A stretch of 33,000 nt of DNA from Planctomycetota bacterium. GTDB lineage: Bacteria > Planctomycetota > UBA1135 > GCA-002686595. Every line of letters begins with the position of its first letter. Positions within the stretch are counted from its first letter, which is position 1. The translations under genes and the position numbers were made by a program. Of this stretch, positions 22,459 through 30,899 are shown in pieces. The DNA lies in NCBI GenBank assembly GCA_011053145.1, contig DRLC01000308.1, forward strand, positions 1 through 33,000, in the 5' to 3' direction. The notes beneath the pieces are model-generated. The model did not search any database, was not told where the DNA came from, and saw nothing but the letters and a program-made list of their open reading frames with translations.

Positions 22459-23823
22459 TCAGGGCTCGCGGCGGACGGTGACGAGCGAGATGTCACGGTC
22501 GAGACCATCGGGACCCGCGAAGGTTTCCAGGTCGCGCCGCAGACTCTTCAGGAAGTCCGTGGTCTCGAGCTCGCCGTGCTTGAGCACGCGCGCATAGAAC
22601 GCCTTCTCGCCGAGTTCCCGACCCTCCGGGTTGTGCAATTCTACCGGCCCCGCGTTCGAGAGCAGGAAGCGATCCCCGGGCTCGATCGGCGTCTCGACGA
22701 GCTGGATGCTGCGATCGAACACCGGGCCCTTGTCGAAGCCGAGAGCGATCCCCTCGGGGTGGACGACCCGGATCGCCCCCTCGGTGGCATCGAAGCGCAG
22801 GAGCGGCACGCGGTGACCAGCGCACAGGACCTGGGCGCGACCGACCGCTGGATCGAGGAGGGCATAAAGGGCCGTCACGTACATCCCGGGCCGGATGTCG
22901 CCGTGGAGCCAGCGGTTGACCCTTCGGAAGGCTTCGACCGGGTCTTCGCAGCGCTCGAGTTCTCCGCGCAGGTACGACCGAGCGGTTGCGCCCACGAGCG
23001 CGGCGGGGATGCCGTTCCCGCTGACGCCGCACACCAGGAGACCCAGCGTCCCGTCCGCGCGTTCGATGAAGTCGTGGAAGTCGCCACCGAAGTCCGGTCC
23101 CGCGAGGAACGCCGCGCCCACGTCGAAGCCGTCGAGCATCGGGGTCGCGAGCGGGAGCAGGGCCTCACGGACCCCGGCCGCGACCTCGCGCTCGCGCTTT
23201 CGGATCGAAAGCTCCACCTCGGCTCGCCGCGCCTCCTCGAGATCCGCACTCATGCGGTCGATCGAACGCGCCAGGAGTTCGATCTCCCCTTCGCCGCGCC
23301 CCGTCGTCCTTCGCTTGAGCTCCCCCTTCGCGATCCGCCGGACGTCCTCGATCAGAGCGAGAACGGGCTTGGTCACCTTCCCCGCGACCCAGTAAGACAC
23401 GGCCGCTCCGACGAGCACGACGACGGTCAGAACAGCGACGAGTAGGCGCAGGAGGTCCGAAGCACCGGTCTCGGTATCCGGGACCCACAGCTCGGCCTTC
23501 CCGAGCGGATCCTCGGCATCCCCATAGGTGTAGACGGTCCCCTTCTTCCCGTCGCGGTAGGTGAACTCCTGGATGCGTACGCCGCTCCTGTGGAGGAACC
23601 CCCCGGGCTTCTTCCGGGTCGGGGGAACGTCGCGGCTGAAGCGCACGGCCTCGCTGAAGGCGGTGGTCATGCGGTTCTCGCTGATGCGCGACAGACCGCT
23701 GTAGAGGAGCCCACCCGTGATCCCGAGCACCACGGTCAGCGCGATCGTCATCGACAGCGCGAAGCGCGCCCCGAGCCCGAGCCCCTTCAACCGCAGGTCG
23801 CCGTCGGAGCGTTGCCGGCTCAT
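22459..23823 (-). CDS. HAMP / SpoIIE-type PP2C phosphatase-like membrane protein, probably inactive
   Basis: The 454-residue protein has membrane helix 1 at about residues 22-42, an extracytoplasmic sensor of about 80 residues, helix 2 at about 124-146, a HAMP segment, a short coiled coil, and a SpoIIE/RsbU-type domain from about 215. The domain's GGDF motif is present (Asp248) and a late Asp444 (RDISLV) is kept. The aspartate of GDVSG is Gly266 (VCGVSGNG), and the aspartate of the TDG motif is Ala391 (SNAGPVELHN). Two of four canonical metal ligands are therefore missing. It may be a pseudophosphatase that binds rather than dephosphorylates. It overlaps pgpA by 4 bases. Confidence 0.88.
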   Translation of the reverse strand: MSRQRSDGDLRLKGLGLGARFALSMTIALTVVLGITGGLLYSGLSRISENRMTTAFSEAVRFSRDVPPTRKKPGGFLHRSGVRIQEFTYRDGKKGTVYTYGDAEDPLGKAELWVPDTETGASDLLRLLVAVLTVVVLVGAAVSYWVAGKVTKPVLALIEDVRRIAKGELKRRTTGRGEGEIELLARSIDRMSADLEEARRAEVELSIRKREREVAAGVREALLPLATPMLDGFDVGAAFLAGPDFGGDFHDFIERADGTLGLLVCGVSGNGIPAALVGATARSYLRGELERCEDPVEAFRRVNRWLHGDIRPGMYVTALYALLDPAVGRAQVLCAGHRVPLLRFDATEGAIRVVHPEGIALGFDKGPVFDRSIQLVETPIEPGDRFLLSNAGPVELHNPEGRELGEKAFYARVLKHGELETTDFLKSLRRDLETFAGPDGLDRDISLVTVRREP

Positions 23824-24311
23824 ACCGCGTGCACCCAGGCCCCGGGCTCGAGCACGAAGAATCGCAAGAGGGTCATCACGAGGAGCCCATAGACCCCGGC
23901 GACGACGTCGTCGAGGAGGATTCCGTCCCCACCCCCGATCGCTTCGAAGCGCTTCACGGGCGGAGGCTTTGCGATGTCGAAGAAGCGGAACACGAGGAAA
24001 GCCACGACGAGCGCGGTCAGGCTAGGGGGACGTACCCAGAGGATCGTGACGAGGTAACCGATCACCTCATCCACGACGAAGAAGCCGGGATCCTTGCCTC
24101 CCGCGTACGCCTCGGCCCATTCTCCGAGGGAGCGCCCGATGGCGTAGAGCAGGGTACAGGCCACGAGGACCGCAACCGGGAAGCTCCAACCCGCCTGCAC
24201 GAAGAGCCATGCGAGCAGAACCCCGCCGAGGGTTCCGAAGGTCCCGGGGGCCACGGGGGCGAGCCCGAGGAATCCGAAGGTCACGAAACCGAGTTTGAGG
24301 ATCCGGGCCAT
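23820..24311 (-). CDS. pgpA: Phosphatidylglycerophosphatase A
   Basis: The 163-residue membrane enzyme dephosphorylates phosphatidylglycerol phosphate, the step after PgsA. Characteristic segments are APVAPGTFGTLGG at residues 18-30, DPGFFVVDEVIGYLV in the middle, and FFDIAKPPPVKRFE followed by GGDGILLDDVVAGVYG. Several hydrophobic helices alternate with these. I chose the ATG at 24311, which lies 4 bases after the pgsA stop. An in-frame start at 24365 would overlap pgsA and add 18 unrelated residues. It is coupled to the next gene by an ATGA overlap. Confidence 0.95.
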   Translation of the reverse strand: MARILKLGFVTFGFLGLAPVAPGTFGTLGGVLLAWLFVQAGWSFPVAVLVACTLLYAIGRSLGEWAEAYAGGKDPGFFVVDEVIGYLVTILWVRPPSLTALVVAFLVFRFFDIAKPPPVKRFEAIGGGDGILLDDVVAGVYGLLVMTLLRFFVLEPGAWVHAV

Positions 24312-24315
24312 CGGC

Positions 24316-24954
24316 TCATTCCCCTCCCCGGTCGGCGCCGAGGATGCGAGCGGTTCGGCGCACATAGGAGATGCCCGACCCGAGGGTCGCGACGACGGTC
24401 ACCCAGACGAAGAGGTGTCCGAGAAACTCGAGCGGGCCGCGCAGGACATCCGGCCACGGAAAGGAGAACAAGCCGAGCACGATCCCGATCGCGATGCACT
24501 GCACGATCATCTTCACCTTGCCGAACCAGTCCGCTGGAAACTCGAGTCCGAGACTCTCGATGTAGCCACGGATGCCGGTCACCAGGAACTCGCGCGCGAC
24601 GACAACGACGACGACCCAAGCGGGAAACCACTCGCGGGACCACGGCAGCACGGCGAGGAAGACCATCGTCCCGATCACCATGACCTTGTCGACGAAGGGA
24701 TCCGCGATGCGACCGAACGCGGTCACGTGGTTTCCGCGTCGGGCGAGGTAGCCGTCGAGGAAATCAGAGGCCGCGATCAGGAGGAAGAGCCAGAAGGCGG
24801 CCTGCACGACGGCCGAGGGGCCGGGCCCCTCGATCTCCCCGAAGAGGGCCAGGAGCAGGAACAAGAGCAGGGAGCCCGCGAATCGCATCGCGGTGATGCG
24901 GTTCGGCCAGTACTTGAAGATCCCGTCCCTCCTGTCCTTCGCGGCCACGCCCAT
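24316..24954 (-). CDS. pgsA: CDP-diacylglycerol--glycerol-3-phosphate 3-phosphatidyltransferase
   Basis: The 212-residue integral membrane enzyme makes phosphatidylglycerol phosphate. The CDP-alcohol phosphotransferase signature is complete: Asp64, Asp67-Gly68, Ala71-Arg72, Gly81, Asp85 and Asp89. Several membrane helices follow, and a basic C-terminus ends in RRTARILGADRGGE. The ATG at 24954 (MGVAAKDRRDG) precedes the usual cytoplasmic N-terminus WPNRITAMR; a longer frame upstream is low-complexity and antisense to rimO. It lies 82 bases after rimO and 4 bases before pgpA, so synthesis and dephosphorylation of the lipid are encoded together. Confidence 0.95.
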   Translation of the reverse strand: MGVAAKDRRDGIFKYWPNRITAMRFAGSLLLFLLLALFGEIEGPGPSAVVQAAFWLFLLIAASDFLDGYLARRGNHVTAFGRIADPFVDKVMVIGTMVFLAVLPWSREWFPAWVVVVVVAREFLVTGIRGYIESLGLEFPADWFGKVKMIVQCIAIGIVLGLFSFPWPDVLRGPLEFLGHLFVWVTVVATLGSGISYVRRTARILGADRGGE

Positions 24955-25036
24955 GGCGGGTGAGGATACTCGGGGCCGCGCGGCTGCCGGAGCGAAATCG
25001 GGTCGCCGCGCGGGCTCGAGGCCCGGCGGCGGGGAG

Positions 25037-26392
25037 TCACTCGGCGAAGAGAGCGAACCCGTCCTCGGCGCCCGCCGCACCGTGCACGCGGACCTGGATG
25101 CGCTCTCCAACCTGCACCCCGGACGCCCGCTCACCCGAGACCACGACGAGCGGGTCCACCTCGGGGGCGTCCCGGTCGGTCCGACCCACGAGGCGCCGGG
25201 CACCCTCCCCCGCGGTGTGGACCTCGTCCACGAGGACCTCGATCTCCTCGTCGACGCGAGCCTCCTGGGAGGCCGTGATCACGCGGTCTCGCTCGGCGAG
25301 GACGGCGGCAACCCGCTCGGCCGCGTCGGTCTCGGAGACCGCCCCGCCGAGCTCGAAAGCCGGCGTGCCCTCCTCGTTCGAATACGCAAACACCCCCATG
25401 CGACCGAGCCCGTAGGTCCGGACGAAGGAGACCAGCTCCTCCACGTCGGCGTCGGTCTCGCCGGGAAAGCCGACGAGCAGGGTCGTGCGCAGCGTGATTC
25501 CGGGAACCTCCTCGCGCAGGCGATCGAGAGTGCGACGCACCTGGTCACCGCTCCCGGCGCGCCCCATCGCACGCAGGACCGGCGTGGCGGCATGCTGAAC
25601 GGGAATGTCCAGGTAAGGCAGCACGCGCTCGTGGTCCCGTAGGAGTGCGGTCAGCGCCCAGGGAAAGCGATTCGGGTACGCGTACATCACGCGCAGACGG
25701 TGGTCGCCGGGGAGATCGGCGAGGGCCTCCACCAGGTGCGGGAGCTCCAGTCCGAGATCCCTCCCCCACGCGGTCGAGTCCTCGGCGACCAGAACGAGCT
25801 CGCGCACCCCCGCGTCGATCAGCTCTCGTGCCTCTTCCTCGAGGACCGCCACGCTCTTCGATCGGTGCGGGCCGCGGATCGACGGGATCGCGCAGAACGT
25901 ACAGGCGTGATCGCAGCCATGGGAGATGCGCAGGTACGCGTAGGAACCCGGGGTCGCTAGGAGGCGCGCCCCCTCACCGCCGGGCTCGCGCAACCCGCTC
26001 GCGGCGAGGTAGCGCGGAACGCGAGCCCCAGCCCCCAGTTCGCGTACCGAGCGTGCCAGCTCGCGGTAGTCGGAAATCTCCGCGAAGAGGTCCACCTCAG
26101 GGAAGCGCTCCTCGAGATCGTGCTGGAAGCGCTGGACGAGGCAGCCGGCGACGACCACCGCGCGAAGCGCACCGCGCCGCTTGCGTTCCAAGAGCGAGTC
26201 GATCGCTTCCTCCGACTCCTTGCGCGCCGGCCCGATGAAAGAGCAGGTGTTGAGGACGGCAACGTCGGCTCCCTCGAGATCCCCGGCGACACGGCACCCC
26301 TCCTCGGCCATGCGCGCGAGGATCAGCTCGGAATCGATCAGGTTCCTGGCACACCCGAGATGAACGAGGGTGACGGTGACGGGTGCGCTCAC
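25037..26392 (-). CDS. rimO: Ribosomal protein S12 methylthiotransferase RimO
   Basis: The 451-residue radical SAM enzyme methylthiolates an aspartate of ribosomal protein S12. The N-terminal UPF0004 domain supplies Cys14, Cys50 and Cys84 for one iron-sulfur cluster. The radical SAM cluster is bound by Cys160, Cys164 and Cys167 (GCDHACTFCAIP). YLDIPVQHAATPVLRAMGR and LLVGFPGETDADVEEL are typical of RimO rather than MiaB. A TRAM domain forms the C-terminus. The start is GTG. It lies 33 bases after the motorless FtsK-like gene. Confidence 0.95.
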   Translation of the reverse strand: MSAPVTVTLVHLGCARNLIDSELILARMAEEGCRVAGDLEGADVAVLNTCSFIGPARKESEEAIDSLLERKRRGALRAVVVAGCLVQRFQHDLEERFPEVDLFAEISDYRELARSVRELGAGARVPRYLAASGLREPGGEGARLLATPGSYAYLRISHGCDHACTFCAIPSIRGPHRSKSVAVLEEEARELIDAGVRELVLVAEDSTAWGRDLGLELPHLVEALADLPGDHRLRVMYAYPNRFPWALTALLRDHERVLPYLDIPVQHAATPVLRAMGRAGSGDQVRRTLDRLREEVPGITLRTTLLVGFPGETDADVEELVSFVRTYGLGRMGVFAYSNEEGTPAFELGGAVSETDAAERVAAVLAERDRVITASQEARVDEEIEVLVDEVHTAGEGARRLVGRTDRDAPEVDPLVVVSGERASGVQVGERIQVRVHGAAGAEDGFALFAE

Positions 26393-26425
26393 GGGTGGGG
26401 TCGGCGAGAGGGAAACGCGTGCCGT

Positions 26426-28336
26426 TCAGGAAGTCTGAAGAACTTCCGACTCGAGTTCGCGCCACTCCTCCATCGTGAGGAGGATCTCCCGGTTCCGGCC
26501 TCCGATGTAGGGACCGATCAGGCCGAGCTCCTGGAGGTGATCGAGGAGTTCGCACGCCTCGTCGAAGTCGATCGTGAAGCGGCGTTGGAGCATCGAAACC
26601 GCGACCCGATTCTCCTCGAGGATCAGGAGTCCGGCCTCGAAGATGCGAGCGCGAACGGGGTCGGAGGCCTGCGGGGCCGAAGCGGGCTCGGGCTCGGGGG
26701 CGGGCGCCTCGGCCTTCACGGGAACCAACGTGTCCGAGGCATCTGCGGCGGTCTCTTCTCGATCCGCGGTGGCGGCCGCCTCGGCATCCGAGGAGGAGAG
26801 GGCGTCGAAGAGCCCCATCTGCTCGACGCCCGTGGGGCGCGGGACGTCCCGCTCCTCGAGCTCTGCGTCCGGCTCCTCTTCGGGCTCGACCTCCTCCTCA
26901 TACTCCTCTTCGTCTTCCTCCTCTTCCTCGAGTTCGGCGGCCAACTCCTCTTCCGGCTCGGCCTCCTCCTCGTACTCCTCTTCGGCTTCTTCCTCTTCCT
27001 CGAGTTCGGCAGCCAACTCCTCTTCAGGCTCGGCTTCCTCCTCGTACTCCTCTTCGGCTTCTTCCTCTTCCTCGAGTTCGGCAGCCAACTCCTCTTCAGG
27101 CTCGGCCTCCTCCTCGTACTCCTCTTCGGCTTCTTCCTCTTCCTCGAGTTCGGCAGCCAACTCCTCTTCGGGCTCGGCCTCCTCCTCGTACTCCTCTTCG
27201 GCTTCTTCCTCTTCCTCGAGTTTGGCAGCCAACTCCTCTTCGGGCTCGGCCTCCTCCTCGTACTCCTCTTCGTCTTCCTCCTCTTCCTCGAGTTCGGCGG
27301 CCAACTCCTCGTCGGGCTCGACCTCCTCCTCGTACTCCTCTTCGTCTTCCTCCTCTTCCTCGAGTTCGGCGGCCAACTCCTCGTCGGGCTCGACCTCCTC
27401 CTCGCACTCCTCGTCCTCTTCCTCGAACTCGGCGGACTCCCAGGCGGGAGCGGGGGGAATGAGAACGCCGTGTTCCGGCTCCCCGAGTCGGGAGGGTTCC
27501 GGGAGGTTCGAGGCGACCGCGGGGGCATCGGCCTCCTCTTCCGTCGCCTCCTCGACCGACTCCCATTCGGGAGCCAGATCCGGCTCAGCGAGTTCCGCAA
27601 CTACGGGCTCGGGTTCGGTCTCCCGATCGAGTTCCGGTCCTCCATCGGAAGCGGCATCGCCTCCGCGCTCTGGATCGACTTCGAGGGGCTGTGCACCGGC
27701 GGGAACTCCGCCGTGGGTCCGCACGTCCGCAGCGGGCACCGGTGCGCTCGGGGCGGGGGTCGCGGGGGGCGGCTCCGGCTGCAAGGCCATCGCTTCCGCT
27801 GCGGAAACCCCGTCCGATGAGACGCGACGCGGCGGAACGAGAGCACTCGGGACCAAGGGGTCGGGGGAGACGGATCGGACGTTGCCACCCCAGACGCCGA
27901 TCACCGTGCCGATCAGCAGCGCGGCCCCGACGATCAGGCCCAGAATCCATCCCGCGGTTCCACCGAGCAGGGACGGCAGGATGCCGCCGATCTTGCCGCC
28001 CGTGTCGGGAAAGATCCCACCGAGGATCAGGGACACCCCGATCGCGAGGCCGATGATTCCCAGCGCGTGACGCGCCGAGGGAATCGCATCGGGGCGCAGG
28101 AAGAGTGCCAATCCAAGCCCCGCGACACCGAGCGCCAGGACGAGACCGGGTGCCGACCCGATCGCGTTGACGAGCCAGCTCACGGGCATCGTCACCGGGC
28201 TCTGGGAGACCTGCCCGCGAAGATGCAGGAAGATCGAAACAGCGGCAAAACCGAAGAGCCCAAACAGGATCAATCCGAGGATGTCCTGGCTCGGGGACTT
28301 GCGGTCGTTTTCGGAGTCAGAGGTGCGGTTACTCAT
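26426..28336 (-). CDS. Motorless FtsK-like membrane protein (TM helices, acidic repeats, gamma domain)
   Basis: This 636-residue protein has four hydrophobic segments at about residues 18-39, 52-80, 90-109 and 116-150. A Pro/Glu-rich linker then contains seven 24-residue acidic repeats. Residues 559-624 form a winged helix like FtsK gamma: SMLQRRFTIDFDEACELLDH, then GLIGPYIGGRNREIL. The layout is that of FtsK without the alpha/beta ATPase, and there is no Walker A or B motif. In the recognition helix, GYTRASRLID of the neighbouring FtsK corresponds to DFDEACELLD here, replacing the key basic residue with Glu. The gene overlaps the end of ftsK by 8 bases. A role as an FtsK partner, or in binding a recombinase, is inference. 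Confidence 0.85.
   Translation of the reverse strand: MSNRTSDSENDRKSPSQDILGLILFGLFGFAAVSIFLHLRGQVSQSPVTMPVSWLVNAIGSAPGLVLALGVAGLGLALFLRPDAIPSARHALGIIGLAIGVSLILGGIFPDTGGKIGGILPSLLGGTAGWILGLIVGAALLIGTVIGVWGGNVRSVSPDPLVPSALVPPRRVSSDGVSAAEAMALQPEPPPATPAPSAPVPAADVRTHGGVPAGAQPLEVDPERGGDAASDGGPELDRETEPEPVVAELAEPDLAPEWESVEEATEEEADAPAVASNLPEPSRLGEPEHGVLIPPAPAWESAEFEEEDEECEEEVEPDEELAAELEEEEEDEEEYEEEVEPDEELAAELEEEEEDEEEYEEEAEPEEELAAKLEEEEEAEEEYEEEAEPEEELAAELEEEEEAEEEYEEEAEPEEELAAELEEEEEAEEEYEEEAEPEEELAAELEEEEEAEEEYEEEAEPEEELAAELEEEEEDEEEYEEEVEPEEEPDAELEERDVPRPTGVEQMGLFDALSSSDAEAAATADREETAADASDTLVPVKAEAPAPEPEPASAPQASDPVRARIFEAGLLILEENRVAVSMLQRRFTIDFDEACELLDHLQELGLIGPYIGGRNREILLTMEEWRELESEVLQTS
26852..27403 (-). 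repeat. 72-bp in-frame tandem repeats (7 full copies plus one partial)
   Basis: Seven 72-base units fill 26900-27403, followed by a 48-base partial unit to 26852. Each encodes a 24-residue motif of the form EEEAEPEEELAAELEEEEEAEEEY. Copies 1-2 share Val/Asp variants, copies 3-6 are nearly identical, copy 3 has Lys for Glu, and copy 7 reverts to Asp. The copies differ by few synonymous changes, which suggests expansion by slippage or unequal crossing-over. Confidence 0.93.
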
Positions 28337-30899
28337 GGTTGGCGCCTTCGATTGCAGCCTGATTCTCTTCCCAATCCTCCAGGCTCATCAGCACTTCACG
28401 GGCCTTGCTGCCCTTGTGTTCCCCGACGATACCTTCCGCGGTCGTGATGTCGATGAGGCGGGAAGCTCGCGTGTAGCCGATGCCCAGCGCGCGCTGCAGC
28501 AAAGAGGCCGATCCGCGGCGCGACTTGAGGATCACGCGAACCGCCTCGTCGAACAGCTCGTCCTGGTCCGCCCCCCCCTTGACTTGGCCCGCCTGGGGGG
28601 TGCCCGTGGCCGCCTGGGCCAGCTCCTGACTGAAGTTCGGAGCCGATTCCTGGGACACGAAGTCCACGATCGCCTGGATCTCGCTGTCCTCGATGAGCGC
28701 TCCCTGGACCCTGCGGATCAGCGAGGACTGCGGGGGGTTGTAGAGCATGTCGCCCTGCCCCAGCAGCTTCTCCGCGCCCATCGTGTCGAGGATCACGCGG
28801 CTGTCGACCTTGCTCGCGACCTGGAACGCGATCCGCGTCGGCAGGTTGCCCTTGAGGACGCCGGTGATCACGTCGGTGGAGGGACGTTGGGTCGCGACGA
28901 TCACGTGGATGCCGACCGCGCGCGACTTCTGCGCCAGGCGCGTGATCGACTGCTCGGCCTCCTTCTTGGAGGTCATCATGAGATCTGCCATCTCGTCGAT
29001 GACGATCACGATGTAGGGGACGTGGCGCGGGGTGCGCACCTCGTTGAACTCTTCCCCCATCTTCTTGCGGAGCCCTTCTTCACCGAGCTTGTTGTAGCCC
29101 GCGATGTTGCGCACGCCGGCCTTGCGGAAGAGCTCGTAGCGGCCCTCCATCTTCTCGCAGGCCCAGAGCAGAACGTTCGTCGCCTGGCGCATGTCGCTCA
29201 CGACCGGCAGCATCAGGTGCGGCACGTTCGAGAACATCTGCATCTCGACCATCTTCGGGTCGACGAGGATGAGCTGGACGTCGTGGGGCGAGCGCGTCAG
29301 CAGCAGGCTCGCGAGAATCGTGTTGATGCAGACCGACTTGCCCGATCCGGTGGTTCCGGCGATCAGGAGGTGCGGCATGCGGGCGAGGTCCTCGATGATC
29401 GCGTTGCCCTCGGCGTCCATCCCGAGGAAGAGCGGGAGCGCGGCGAAGCTCTTGTCGTAGGCCCGCTGGCTGACGAGTTCTGAAATACGCACCGTGCGAC
29501 GCTTCTCGTTCGGCACCTCGATCCCGATCGTCGCGCGGCCCGGGATCGGCGCGATGATGCGCACGCTCTTCGCCCGCAACGCGGCGGCAATTTCCTGGCT
29601 GAGCTGGGTGACCTTGTTCATCCGGGTCCCCTGCTCCACCTCGAGCTCGAACATCGTCACGGCCGGGCCGACCTGGGCTCCGACCACCTGGGCACTGACG
29701 TTGAATGCGCTGAGGGCGTTCTCGAGCCGAGAGGCCTGGTTCTCGATCGCGCCGACATCATCCGCGCCGGCCTGGTGCGGCGGTGAGAGGAGATCCATCG
29801 GCGGCAGCTTCCAGGGCCCCGGCGGCGGTGTCGGAGGCTCGAAGGGCATGGTCGCCTGGGCCGCGGCGCGCACGGGCTTGCGCGGCTTCTTCGCCGCGGG
29901 CTCGGGGACGACCTCTTCGTCCTCGGGCTCCTCGTCGGGCTCCTCCTCGTACTCCTCGTCGTCGTCTTCCTCGTCCTCCTCGTACTCTTCCTCTTCGTCC
30001 CAGAGCTCTTCTTCGTCTTCCTCCTCCTCGTCGTCCTCTTCCTCCTCGTCGAAGAGTTCGGGCTCGGGCTTCTTCTTCGCCGCCTTTTTCGGAGTCGACT
30101 TCGACGGAGCGGCCTTCGGCTTCTCCTCCCCGATGTCCCCTCCTCGCAGGAAGTTCCAGAGTCCCGCGACGAGCCGCCCCAGCCAGGCGAACACCGCGCC
30201 GACGGTGCTCTCGCGCTCCGCACGCTCCTCTCGCCACTCGCGGAATGCAGCGAATGCCGGGTAGAAGGCCATCTCGGTCGCCAACATGAACGAGATCAGC
30301 GCGGCGAGGGAGCACAGGATCCACAGCCCCGGACCGCCGAGCTTCTCGACCAGAAGCGGCGGCACGCGGTCGCCGTTCACGCCGGGACCGGCGAGCTCGA
30401 GAGCCAGGTAACCGCCCGGCCCGTAGTCGAGGTTCAACCCGTAACGCCCACCGAACGCGAGCTCCAGGAGGAACGAGCTCGAGAGCAGGAAGAGCGCGCC
30501 GCCGAGCAACCGAACGAGGGGCAGGTGAACGTGCTTGCGCGCCACGAGCACGACGCCCCAGGCCGTCGCGAGGAACACGAGGAAGTACCCCGCCCAGCCC
30601 ATCGCCGCATAGACCCAGAACGCGAGGTAGCGCCCGGCCTCGCCTCCCCAGTTGCCGCCCGGGGCCTCGCCCCCGGATTCGGAGCGCGGCCCGAAGGATA
30701 CGAGCGACAGGAACAGCCAGGCCGCAAAGCCCAAGAGCGCGAGCCCCTTGATCTCCTGGAAGTGCTCGGAGGTCTCCTCCGAACGCTCCTCTCCGTCCCC
30801 GAACACCGCGAAGAGGCCGCGCAGCCGCTCGCCGAGGCTCGGTCCCTTCTTCCGCTTGGAGCGGGATCCGCCGCGCTTCTTCCTCTTCTTCTTCGCCAT
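28329..30899 (-). CDS. ftsK: DNA translocase FtsK
   Basis: The 856-residue protein has a very basic N-terminus (MAKKKRKKRGGSRSKRKKG), about four or five membrane helices in residues 45-250, an acidic linker (about 280-340), and then the motor. Walker A is GTTGSGKS at about 512-519 and Walker B is IVIVIDEMADLM near 633. ATQRPSTDVITGVLKGNLP is also typical. The gamma winged helix at about 775-850 contains SASLLQRALGIGYTRASRLID, where Thr replaces the usual Asn of GYNRA. FtsK pumps chromosome termini through the closing septum and activates Xer recombination at dif. It is the first gene of a long operon. Confidence 0.97.
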   Translation of the reverse strand: MAKKKRKKRGGSRSKRKKGPSLGERLRGLFAVFGDGEERSEETSEHFQEIKGLALLGFAAWLFLSLVSFGPRSESGGEAPGGNWGGEAGRYLAFWVYAAMGWAGYFLVFLATAWGVVLVARKHVHLPLVRLLGGALFLLSSSFLLELAFGGRYGLNLDYGPGGYLALELAGPGVNGDRVPPLLVEKLGGPGLWILCSLAALISFMLATEMAFYPAFAAFREWREERAERESTVGAVFAWLGRLVAGLWNFLRGGDIGEEKPKAAPSKSTPKKAAKKKPEPELFDEEEEDDEEEEDEEELWDEEEEYEEDEEDDDEEYEEEPDEEPEDEEVVPEPAAKKPRKPVRAAAQATMPFEPPTPPPGPWKLPPMDLLSPPHQAGADDVGAIENQASRLENALSAFNVSAQVVGAQVGPAVTMFELEVEQGTRMNKVTQLSQEIAAALRAKSVRIIAPIPGRATIGIEVPNEKRRTVRISELVSQRAYDKSFAALPLFLGMDAEGNAIIEDLARMPHLLIAGTTGSGKSVCINTILASLLLTRSPHDVQLILVDPKMVEMQMFSNVPHLMLPVVSDMRQATNVLLWACEKMEGRYELFRKAGVRNIAGYNKLGEEGLRKKMGEEFNEVRTPRHVPYIVIVIDEMADLMMTSKKEAEQSITRLAQKSRAVGIHVIVATQRPSTDVITGVLKGNLPTRIAFQVASKVDSRVILDTMGAEKLLGQGDMLYNPPQSSLIRRVQGALIEDSEIQAIVDFVSQESAPNFSQELAQAATGTPQAGQVKGGADQDELFDEAVRVILKSRRGSASLLQRALGIGYTRASRLIDITTAEGIVGEHKGSKAREVLMSLEDWEENQAAIEGANHE

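Noticed and set aside
26852-27403. Tandem repeats considered as a CRISPR array or VNTR outside a gene
   Set aside because: The units are contiguous with no unique spacers, have a length divisible by three and stay in frame inside a coding region.
26574-28070. A 498-residue serine-rich frame on the plus strand across the repeat region
   Set aside because: It is the complement of the Glu-rich coding repeats; GAG/GAA read backwards give Ser and Leu runs. The minus frame has membrane helices and a recognisable C-terminal domain.
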